Positions 35,862 through 43,206 of a DNA stretch of 64,000 nucleotides are shown one piece after another (the stretch's first letter is position 1; the number at the start of each line of letters is the position of its first letter). The translations under genes were made by a program, and so were the position numbers. The stretch lies in assembly GCA_946222995.1 (NCBI GenBank), contig CAMIOS010000002.1:1-64000 (forward strand), given 5' to 3'. This stretch comes from an uncultured Enhydrobacter sp. (GTDB lineage: Bacteria > Pseudomonadota > Gammaproteobacteria > Pseudomonadales > Moraxellaceae). Below the pieces are notes generated by a model that ran no database searches, was not told the DNA's origin, and saw only the letters and a list, made by a program, of their open reading frames with translations.

Positions 35862-36947
35862 TTATTTTGCCAAGCCCATCACCCAACCAATCAGCGCCAA
35901 GACAATTGCCAGCGGTACAATAATCCGTATTGCAATCCGCCACAAGTTATATACCGCTTCTGAGCCAAAATTCATTGATTTACGCACATGGCTGATTTTC
36001 ATCTGCCAACCTGCAAATACGGCAAGCCATATGGCTGCCACTAGGCTTAAGAGGATCATTAATTGATTTAATACAAAGGTAGGTAACATCGCCAAGCCTA
36101 GGCTTATGACAGCGACTATGACCAACACCAAAAAATTAAAGCTGTTTTGATTTAGTTTAAGCGAAACTTGATGAGTAAGGATATGCAGCAAATATGCCGC
36201 CCCTGATAACATTGCTAATGCATAAGCAATCCCAGCAGCTTGGGTCAACGGATTGACCACCATAGCGACCAGTGCCCCAGCGACAATTTGAAAACTCCAA
36301 ACAGGTATCACATAACGACTGGCAACTGCTTTATTGTCATTCGTATCTTGTTGGATTAATAATTGATTGGCACGCGCATGCCACAATAGCCCTGTCCCTG
36401 CGCCCACACACACCAATGCCATCACCACGGCGAGCGACCACTCAGTCAGCGAGCTAGCAGTCATTTGCCAATTGACAATACCGCTGTGCACCATATTAAA
36501 GCCCATCGCCACCAGCGCCAAAATCAATGCAAACCAGCCTGCCAAATGCTTGGTAAAACTCAAACCAATAACAATCAAAGTCATTATCGCAATCAAAGCC
36601 GGTGTCGCCATCGTCACCAATAACGGGTGTAACAAATCGGCACTGCTGGCAAGCAAATGCCCCACCACCACCATCAACAGCATCACCGTCAACCAGCCAA
36701 AGCCACGCCATACTGTTGCCACATCCGCTTCACGCGTCAAAGTCGATAGCCCCACCAAAGGTGTCGTCCTACTGCGATGTGCCAAGGCTATCTCGGCAAA
36801 CACCAACGGTAAGCCAACCAATGTCATAGCAACCAGCCACAATAACCAAAAATCGATTTGACCTGCCACGCCGCGACTAAACCAAGCAAACACCAATAAT
36901 GGCAACATACTTGCTACCAAAACTGGCTGAAAACGATTAAATGCCAT
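35862..36947 (-). CDS. Integral membrane protein, possibly a short SNF/NSS-type transporter
   Basis: This 361-residue protein is almost entirely hydrophobic, with about ten membrane helices. The segment VGLPLVFAEIALAHRSR near residues 43 to 59 resembles helix 2 and the following loop of neurotransmitter:sodium symporters, which suggests a shortened or divergent member, as these normally have twelve helices and about 450 residues. The sodium-site asparagine motif of helix 1 (GNVWRFP) is not seen; the first helix reads PLLVFAWFSRG. Without an alignment I treat the family as tentative. It stands alone and convergent to nothing. Confidence 0.45.
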   Translation of the reverse strand: MAFNRFQPVLVASMLPLLVFAWFSRGVAGQIDFWLLWLVAMTLVGLPLVFAEIALAHRSRTTPLVGLSTLTREADVATVWRGFGWLTVMLLMVVVGHLLASSADLLHPLLVTMATPALIAIMTLIVIGLSFTKHLAGWFALILALVAMGFNMVHSGIVNWQMTASSLTEWSLAVVMALVCVGAGTGLLWHARANQLLIQQDTNDNKAVASRYVIPVWSFQIVAGALVAMVVNPLTQAAGIAYALAMLSGAAYLLHILTHQVSLKLNQNSFNFLVLVIVAVISLGLAMLPTFVLNQLMILLSLVAAIWLAVFAGWQMKISHVRKSMNFGSEAVYNLWRIAIRIIVPLAIVLALIGWVMGLAK

Positions 36948-37663
36948 ACTGTCACATCCTTACTCAAGCAATGAAAAGATGGTAACGTTCATTGCACATT
37001 AATAAGATTGCCAAGCTTGCTAGCTAGCATTGCCCACAATCCAACAATAAATAACCCGAAAATTTAGCGGCTAAACTACCCCAATGTTGAGCAAAATACA
37101 AGTGCTTTACTATAACCAAATTAATATAGCCAAAATCCGTCATGATAAATACAGCAAGGCTTGTTATAAAAAATTTTAATAGATAAAAGTTTTTTAATAT
37201 GAGAAATTTTTACCCCGTTAATGGATAGCTTTTTTTTAATTTACTAATAAATCGCTAAAATTATATTAAAATTATTTAATGATTTAGAATGATCACATAA
37301 CTAAAAATTATTACTAATAAGTAATTTCTGTTAACCAAATGTTTAGTTACAATTTTTAACATAATTTTTTGAATGTAACGCTAAGTGTTAAATTTATTTG
37401 GTTTTATTTACCTTTTTTTCATGCTATTGTAATGATGATACACCATAATAGTAATAGTGATAAGAAAAATTACCGTCTATCGCTATCTTTCCAACAATTA
37501 TTTTCTAGAATCTAATTATCTCATTAGGTTTATTGTTAAGCAAAATAACACTTAATCTATTAAGTATAGCCCTTTAAAAATTCTAGAAAATTGTTTTTTA
37601 TTTTAAACAAGTTTTAACCATCATTCTTTTTACGTTCCCCCACCCTACCTAGTTGAGGTTATT
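36948..37663. other. AT-rich 716-base intergenic region upstream of the phasin gene
   Basis: No coding frame or RNA gene is convincing here. Two TTCTAGAA palindromes lie at 37503-37510 and 37581-37588, and the second flank is inverted relative to the first (TTTTCTAGAAT and ATTCTAGAAAA). These may be sites for a regulator of the polyhydroxyalkanoate genes. The middle of the region is very AT-rich. Confidence 0.5.
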
Positions 37664-38269
37664 ATGAATCATCAATTCTTCGACAATCTAAATGACAATA
37701 CCCGCAAAATGTATGAACCTTGGTCACGTTTTAACCAAGCGATGTTACGAAATGCTGAAAAAATGACGGATTTTTCTTTAGAAACCATGCGTCATTATTC
37801 ACAGATGGGACTTGAGCAACTTCGCAATGTGTCATCCGTTGATTCACCTGAAGCTGCTAGCAATTTTACCCAAAAACAAACTGAGTTGTTAAACGAGTTG
37901 GGGCAAAAAATGCTTGCCGATGCCCAACGCTTAACTGAACTTGGCAACGAGATTCGCAATGAAGTCATGAATGCGATGAACGAAGTATATAGCACGAATG
38001 CTAGCAATATGAAATCAGCAATGGAACAAGCGACCCAAAATGCGACCAAAACTGCTGAAAACTTTAATCGCAAAATGAGCGAAAATGTCAGTAAAGCCGC
38101 TAGCCAAATGAATGAAGCGGTCAAACAAACCACCCAAACCATAAATAAAGCCGCCAGTGACATGGCAAATGCCACCAGCAAGTCAGATCAAGACGCCACT
38201 CAAGCTGCTAGCGATGCGTTAAATGCTACAGCGACTAAACCCACTGCGCGTACCACGCCCAATAAATAG
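37664..38269 (+). CDS. Phasin-family protein
   Basis: This 201-residue phasin coats polyhydroxyalkanoate granules. The N-terminal half (residues about 5 to 110) matches phasin helices: MYEPWSRFNQAMLRNAEKMT, MRHYSQMGLEQLRNVS and ALQ-type amphipathic turns. The C-terminal half is an Ala/Ser/Lys/Thr-rich, phased Ala tail (KAASQMNEAVKQTTQTINK) typical of PhaP proteins that contact DNA or oligomerise. It lies 206 bases upstream of phaC and is transcribed in the same direction. No terminator is seen between them, so it may share regulation. Confidence 0.88.
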   Translation: MNHQFFDNLNDNTRKMYEPWSRFNQAMLRNAEKMTDFSLETMRHYSQMGLEQLRNVSSVDSPEAASNFTQKQTELLNELGQKMLADAQRLTELGNEIRNEVMNAMNEVYSTNASNMKSAMEQATQNATKTAENFNRKMSENVSKAASQMNEAVKQTTQTINKAASDMANATSKSDQDATQAASDALNATATKPTARTTPNK

Positions 38270-38475
38270 CCAAACCCATGCTATCGTTTGATCAGTAATA
38301 AATTGTCAAAAGTGGCTTTAAACATCGCTTGCTCTTAAGTTATTCAAGGGCAGCGATTTAAGCTAACCCTATACAAATAGGTAATTCTCGCTGTCGCTAT
38401 TTAATTGGTTAATTATCATGTGATTGCTCGTTATTTTATTTCTGTTTTAATCTTACGTTTACGGAAAAACTTGGT

Positions 38476-40695
38476 ATGACAACGCATCCCTCCCAATCTT
38501 CAAACACGCCCAACCCGCCCATTACCTCAGAAATGCCGCAAAATACGACTGCTGATACCCACCCACAATCCCAATCTACGCAGCAATCGACGACTCATGG
38601 TAATTCGTCATTTGCTAATATGGGCAACCCATTTGAGTTTTTTAATCAAATGAACCAACAACTGCAGCAGCAGATGAATCAATTTAGCCAGTTCAATCCA
38701 TTTGCTCATATCGCTAATTTGACGGCTCAAATGACACAAATACCCTCGCCCATGACAAATCTGTCCTCATTTACGTCACTATTTAACCCGCTGGGTCAAT
38801 TTAGCCAAGCCAGTGACGGTAAGCCGACAAGCAATAGTGATAATAGCCATACTAACGCCAACACTATGACACAATTATATGGTCAGTTCTTTAATAATAT
38901 GACCGAGTTAAGCCAACAGATTGCCCAACAATCTATGCGTCTGCAGCAACAACCCCAATATACCAACACCTCACTTATCATGGATTTGATGGATGGTTGG
39001 AAAAAAATGGCTCAAATGACCCATAATCACCCAGGGCAAGTGATAGAAGATCAAGTACAGTTGTTACGTGACCAAATGCAACTGTGGCAAAATACGCTAC
39101 AGCAATTGGCAGGCAAAAAAACTGAGCCTGTCGCTATCCCTGAAAAAGGGGACAAGCGTTTTAGTGATGAAGAATGGGACAATAACCCGATTTTTAACTT
39201 TTTAAAGCAAAATTATTTGCTCACCACGCAAGCCATGCTAGAGAGCATCGAAAATACTGAAGGTATTGATGATAAAACCCGTCAGCGTTTGGCATTTTTT
39301 ACCCGTCAATGGGTTAATGCGGTTGCACCGACCAATTTTTTGCTGACTAATCCTGAAGTTTTACGTTTAACTATCGAATCAGGCGGGCAAAATTTGGTGC
39401 AAGGCATGAAGCAGTTAAGCGAAGACATGCACAACAGTGCCGATACGTTAAATATCCGCATGACTGATAGTAGCGCGTTTCGAGTGGGTGATAATATCGC
39501 CACCTCAAAAGGCAAGGTGATATTTGAAAATTACCTGATGCAATTGATTCAATACGAGCCTACCACCGAGAAGGTCAAACAACGCCCAATGCTTCTTGTG
39601 CCACCTTGGATAAATAAGTTTTATATCATGGATTTGCGGGAGAAAAATTCATTTATTCGCTGGGCAGTGAATCAAGGACATACGGTATTTGTTCTTTCAT
39701 GGGCAAACCCAACCCCCGATTACCACAATGTGGGTATGCAACACTATATGAAAGATGGCATCCTTGCCGCGATGGATGAGATTGAGCGCATCACAGGTGA
39801 AAAAACCATCAACATCACAGGCTATTGTATTGGTGGCATGCTAACTGCTATTACCTTAGCCTATTTGACCGCTAAAAACCAAGCCGACCGCATTGCCAGT
39901 GCAACACTTTGGGCGACTATTATTGACTTTAGCGACCCTGGCGATATAGGCGTATTTATTGATGATAAAATTGTCACCGCCATTGACAAGCAAAATAGCC
40001 AAAAAGGGGTATTTGACGGGCGCATGATGGGCGTGTCGTTTAGCCTACTGCGTGAAAATAGCCTGTATTGGAACTATTATGTACAAAACTACCTCAAAGG
40101 TGAGCGCCCTGTGCCCTTTGATTTGTTGTATTGGAACTCAGACTGTACCAATGTGACAGCGGCATTGCATCACTTTTTGCTCAGAGAATTTTACATCAAT
40201 AATGGGCTTAAAAAAGTAGGTGGCGTTGAGATAGACGGCGTAAAAATTGATTTATCCAAGGTCAAAACCCCTGTATTTATGATAGCAACATTACAAGATC
40301 ATATCGCCAAATGGAAAGGCTGCTATGCAGGCACCCAAGTATTTGATGGTGAAAAAGTCTTTATACTTGGTGAATCAGGACATGTCGCGGGTATTATGAA
40401 TCCACCCAATAGCAAATACGGCTATTACACCAATAAAAATTATACCACAGATGCGGATCAGTGGTACAAAGATGCCGAATACGTACAAGATACTTGGTGG
40501 CATAACTGGCAAGCGTGGGTAAAAACCTATGAAGGGGGCGAAACCGCCGCTCGGGTAGTAGGACATGATCGCAGTGGCAAAACCGTTGCTACCTATGGCG
40601 ATGCCCCAGGCACGTATGTGACTGTCGAAGCCCCCGAAGCCTTGGCAGGACATAACTTTGCAGAAGCCTATCGTTCCCAATTACCCACCCAATAA
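38476..40695 (+). CDS. phaC: Class I polyhydroxyalkanoate synthase
   Basis: This synthase polymerises hydroxyacyl-CoA into polyester granules. The 739-residue protein has a long Gln/Asn/Met-rich N-terminal extension (residues 1 to about 225, with FNQMNQQLQQQMNQFSQF), then PhaC_N beginning KRFSDEEWDNNPIFNFLKQN, and an alpha/beta hydrolase core. The catalytic Cys451 is in the lipase-like GYCIGG; the catalytic His lies in LGESGHVAG near residue 636. Class I enzymes are usually about 590 residues, with Cys319 in Cupriavidus. No phaE or phaR partner is present, which supports class I. Substrate length cannot be told. Confidence 0.95.
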   Translation: MTTHPSQSSNTPNPPITSEMPQNTTADTHPQSQSTQQSTTHGNSSFANMGNPFEFFNQMNQQLQQQMNQFSQFNPFAHIANLTAQMTQIPSPMTNLSSFTSLFNPLGQFSQASDGKPTSNSDNSHTNANTMTQLYGQFFNNMTELSQQIAQQSMRLQQQPQYTNTSLIMDLMDGWKKMAQMTHNHPGQVIEDQVQLLRDQMQLWQNTLQQLAGKKTEPVAIPEKGDKRFSDEEWDNNPIFNFLKQNYLLTTQAMLESIENTEGIDDKTRQRLAFFTRQWVNAVAPTNFLLTNPEVLRLTIESGGQNLVQGMKQLSEDMHNSADTLNIRMTDSSAFRVGDNIATSKGKVIFENYLMQLIQYEPTTEKVKQRPMLLVPPWINKFYIMDLREKNSFIRWAVNQGHTVFVLSWANPTPDYHNVGMQHYMKDGILAAMDEIERITGEKTINITGYCIGGMLTAITLAYLTAKNQADRIASATLWATIIDFSDPGDIGVFIDDKIVTAIDKQNSQKGVFDGRMMGVSFSLLRENSLYWNYYVQNYLKGERPVPFDLLYWNSDCTNVTAALHHFLLREFYINNGLKKVGGVEIDGVKIDLSKVKTPVFMIATLQDHIAKWKGCYAGTQVFDGEKVFILGESGHVAGIMNPPNSKYGYYTNKNYTTDADQWYKDAEYVQDTWWHNWQAWVKTYEGGETAARVVGHDRSGKTVATYGDAPGTYVTVEAPEALAGHNFAEAYRSQLPTQ

Positions 40696-40716
40696 TCTGA
40701 ATAAAACCGCTTTCGT

Positions 40717-40746
40717 AAAACGCTTAGATAGTCTAAGCGTTTTTTC
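40717..40746 (+). terminator. Terminator after phaC
   Basis: A perfect 12-base stem (AAAACGCTTAGA with TCTAAGCGTTTT, TAG loop) is followed by T residues. It lies 21 bases after the phaC stop. Confidence 0.88.
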
Positions 40747-40957
40747 TTGTCAGCTAACAATACGCTTCAATATTCGATATGGTTGTTAAACCGCCATTTA
40801 TAGCCGTAGCTAAACAATTTGCTTACAGCCAAATACGCAAAATTTAGGTACACTATCGCCTATTTTTAATTCATTATCTTTGATAAATTTATATCAGCTG
40901 TGTCAGTTGACATAAATTGAGAAAACAACTCATAAAAGATTATTATCCGAGAAGCCA

Positions 40958-41689
40958 ATGTCTGTTTCGACTACTAGCCAAGCTGGTTTAGCCCAAGATG
41001 ATTTAGCCCAAGATGATTTGGCACCTACCAATCATGCGTTAAATCCTTCCAAAAATCCATTATCAACCGTTGATCGTGGCATTGTGTTATTTGACCGTGC
41101 ATTACGCTCATTTATACCAAATAGCAACCCAAGCACGCGTCCCCTACCCGTCACTGACAATGATTTACCTAAATTGTCCATCCAAGAGGCAAAGCACGTG
41201 GCAGGCTTAATGCGCATTAATCACACAGGGGAAGTCTGTGCCCAAGGTTTATACCACGGGCAGGCATTTACTGCCAAAGACGATACGGTTCGCCAAGCCA
41301 TGCATCATTCGGCCATTGAAGAGATTGACCATCTGGTCTGGTGCGAAACACGCTTAAATGAACTGGGCAGTCATCCCAGTATTTTTAGCCCGCTTTGGTA
41401 TGGGATGTCATTTGGGATTGGGGCAGTAGCGGGATTGATTTCTGATGAGTTTAGCCTTGGCTTTGTCGCCGAAACAGAAATTCAAGTCAGTGAGCATCTT
41501 CAGCAACACATCAGCAAATTACCTGCCCAAGACCACCGCAGTGCCGAGATTTTAGCTCAGATGGATAAAGAAGAACTTGCCCATCGAGATAAAGCCCTGC
41601 AAGCTGGGGCAAGTAAGCTAACGCCACCGCTACGTTCGGGGATGCGATTTTTGGCAAATGTGATGAAAGGCGTGGCGTATCGTTTATAG
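40958..41689 (+). CDS. coq7: Demethoxyubiquinone hydroxylase
   Basis: Coq7 hydroxylates 2-polyprenyl-3-methyl-6-methoxy-1,4-benzoquinone in ubiquinone synthesis. The 243-residue di-iron protein has the first iron ligand Glu in RINHTGEVCAQGLYHGQ, the EExDH motif IEEIDHLVW, a Glu in ETEIQVSEHL, and the final DKEELAHRD. A membrane-apposed hydrophobic turn (GAVAGLISDEFSLGF) is present. The N-terminal 30 residues contain a repeated AQDDLAQDDLA segment not seen in relatives. An RBS-like GAGAAG precedes the ATG. It is flanked by phaC and an exported protein. Confidence 0.93.
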   Translation: MSVSTTSQAGLAQDDLAQDDLAPTNHALNPSKNPLSTVDRGIVLFDRALRSFIPNSNPSTRPLPVTDNDLPKLSIQEAKHVAGLMRINHTGEVCAQGLYHGQAFTAKDDTVRQAMHHSAIEEIDHLVWCETRLNELGSHPSIFSPLWYGMSFGIGAVAGLISDEFSLGFVAETEIQVSEHLQQHISKLPAQDHRSAEILAQMDKEELAHRDKALQAGASKLTPPLRSGMRFLANVMKGVAYRL

Positions 41690-41917
41690 TTTGATTGGCT
41701 TTTACGTGGTATCAAGGTTTTTTGATTATTCTAGATGCCTTGTAACATGGCTTTAGAAAATTTAACAATACCATTACTGACAACCTAGTAAAATTTTTTC
41801 ATCATACTTACAATTTGCTCCATGATTCTGTTTTTTCTGTATTTACTTTGCGAAGATTTACTCATATAAAATGCGGTATTCTATTCTTTGGTTTTCCTCA
41901 TTTATTTACTATATTTA

Positions 41918-41949
41918 TTTAGTTACCTAGCTATTTAGTTACTTAGCTA
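41918..41949. repeat. Two tandem 16-base units upstream of the TPR-like gene
   Basis: TTTAGTTACCTAGCTA and TTTAGTTACTTAGCTA lie head to tail, ending 21 bases before the start codon at 41971. They contain the short palindrome TAGCTA and may be in the 5' leader. No known factor matches with confidence. Confidence 0.65.
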
Positions 41950-41970
41950 CGATTTTAAGGAAATTTTGTT

Positions 41971-42963
41971 ATGTCAAAACCCTTTTCTACCCTAATGGCA
42001 GCCAATGTCGCTATAGCTATTGGCTTAAGTGTCGCACCTGCCGCTAATGCTGCGGTGGTAAAAACCACGAAAGCGCCCACCAAAACCACCATGCCTGCAA
42101 AAAAATCAACCAGTCCAGCCAAAACCAGTAAAACCCAAACCATCACAGATAAGACTTCCGAAACTAGCAGTTCAACTACTGGCATAACGCCCATAGCGCC
42201 TGTAGTAGTACCCTCGCTTGCTAATATCCCTGAACCTAGTTTATCGACCGTTGATTATCCCAAATATAATACGGTTTCATGGCATGGCACCGATATAGTT
42301 GCGCAAAATTTGACCAACGTACCGTTACCAACCATGAGTTTAAGCAATTTTGATATGTTGCCTACGGTCTTGATACCGCAAGATACCCAAAATAGCACTC
42401 GCTTAGACGTGAGTATTTTAGATGATGTTATTAAAGAAGCCTCACCCAAAGCGCGCCATTATCCCCCAGTGTTTATCAATAATACCGATCGCTACAATAC
42501 GACCCAACGTATTAAACAATTAAGTAGCTGGATAAATAACTACGCGCTACAGCCTAATGCATCTTATGATGTCTTGTTACGTGCTGCCAAAATCAATGCC
42601 ATGGCACGTAATATGGACTTAGGCTCTGATTATGCTGTCAATGCCAGTAACTTTATTGCTCGGGCGCTTAAATTAAATGATAGCGCTGAAGCGAACTTTT
42701 TATACGGGGTGATGTTGGCTGAAGGGGGCGGCTTTGCCGAAGGTTCTAAATATTTAGACAAAGCCGAAAAAATGGGTTATGCAGAAGCCACGCAAAGTCT
42801 TGCCCAAGCTGACCTGCTCGACGATAAAAAACAACGAGCAATTCAACGCCTAAATGACTTTAAAGCCAAATATCCCAATGACCCAAATATTGACGAACAA
42901 TTGCGTATCGTCAATAATGGCGAGTACTATATTTGGAAATTACCTGTAAAACCTAACCGCTAG
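41971..42963 (+). CDS. Exported protein with TPR-like C-terminal repeats
   Basis: This 330-residue protein starts with a signal peptide (cleavage after APAANAAVV, near residue 27). A Thr/Lys/Ser-rich linker (residues 28 to 75) leads to an unrecognised middle region, then a helical part from about 180 resembling Sel1/TPR repeats (DLGSDYAVNASNFIARALKL, DSAEANFLYGVMLAEG, GSKYLDKAEKMGYAEA, LNDFKAKYPNDPNIDEQL). Such repeats usually mediate protein binding in the periplasm. I do not recognise a specific family. It stands alone between coq7 and the lipase-like gene, followed by a terminator. Confidence 0.75.
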   Translation: MSKPFSTLMAANVAIAIGLSVAPAANAAVVKTTKAPTKTTMPAKKSTSPAKTSKTQTITDKTSETSSSTTGITPIAPVVVPSLANIPEPSLSTVDYPKYNTVSWHGTDIVAQNLTNVPLPTMSLSNFDMLPTVLIPQDTQNSTRLDVSILDDVIKEASPKARHYPPVFINNTDRYNTTQRIKQLSSWINNYALQPNASYDVLLRAAKINAMARNMDLGSDYAVNASNFIARALKLNDSAEANFLYGVMLAEGGGFAEGSKYLDKAEKMGYAEATQSLAQADLLDDKKQRAIQRLNDFKAKYPNDPNIDEQLRIVNNGEYYIWKLPVKPNR

Positions 42964-43042
42964 TAGCCAACGTTAATTTTGTCCTGTGTTTTTTAACAGA
43001 TTGCCAATGTGGTGACAAATTTAGTTTTATTAGGTAGTAGGT

Positions 43043-43078
43043 ACCATGCACACACAATAAAGTGGGCATGGTTTTTTT
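43043..43078 (+). terminator. Terminator after the TPR-like gene
   Basis: The stem ACCATGC with GCATGGT is extended by CAC/GTG across one mismatch and followed by seven T residues. It lies 80 bases after the stop at 42963. Confidence 0.75.
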
Positions 43079-43102
43079 GTTAAATAGTCGCTTAAATAAT
43101 CC

Positions 43103-43141
43103 GTTAACTAGCCCAGTTAACTAGCCCAGTTAACTAGCCCA
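43103..43141. repeat. Three perfect 13-base tandem repeats upstream of the lipase-like gene
   Basis: The unit GTTAACTAGCCCA occurs three times without change, followed by a fourth partial GTTA. It lies directly upstream of the open frame at 43156, in the presumed leader or promoter, and contains GTTAAC and CTAG cores. Too few and too short for a CRISPR array. Confidence 0.85.
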
Positions 43142-43206
43142 GTTACTGCCCTATCGTGAGTTGTGTAGACCTTAATTTGAACAATCAGTGGATGAGTGCC
43201 TTGAAT

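Noticed and set aside
36367..36861. 164-codon plus-strand frame opposite the membrane transporter gene
   Set aside because: It is the antisense of a hydrophobic protein, giving an artificial Thr/Ala/Lys-rich product; nothing supports expression.
43103..43141. Tandem repeats considered as a CRISPR array
   Set aside because: The units are only 13 bases with no spacers and no cas genes nearby; a plain tandem repeat.
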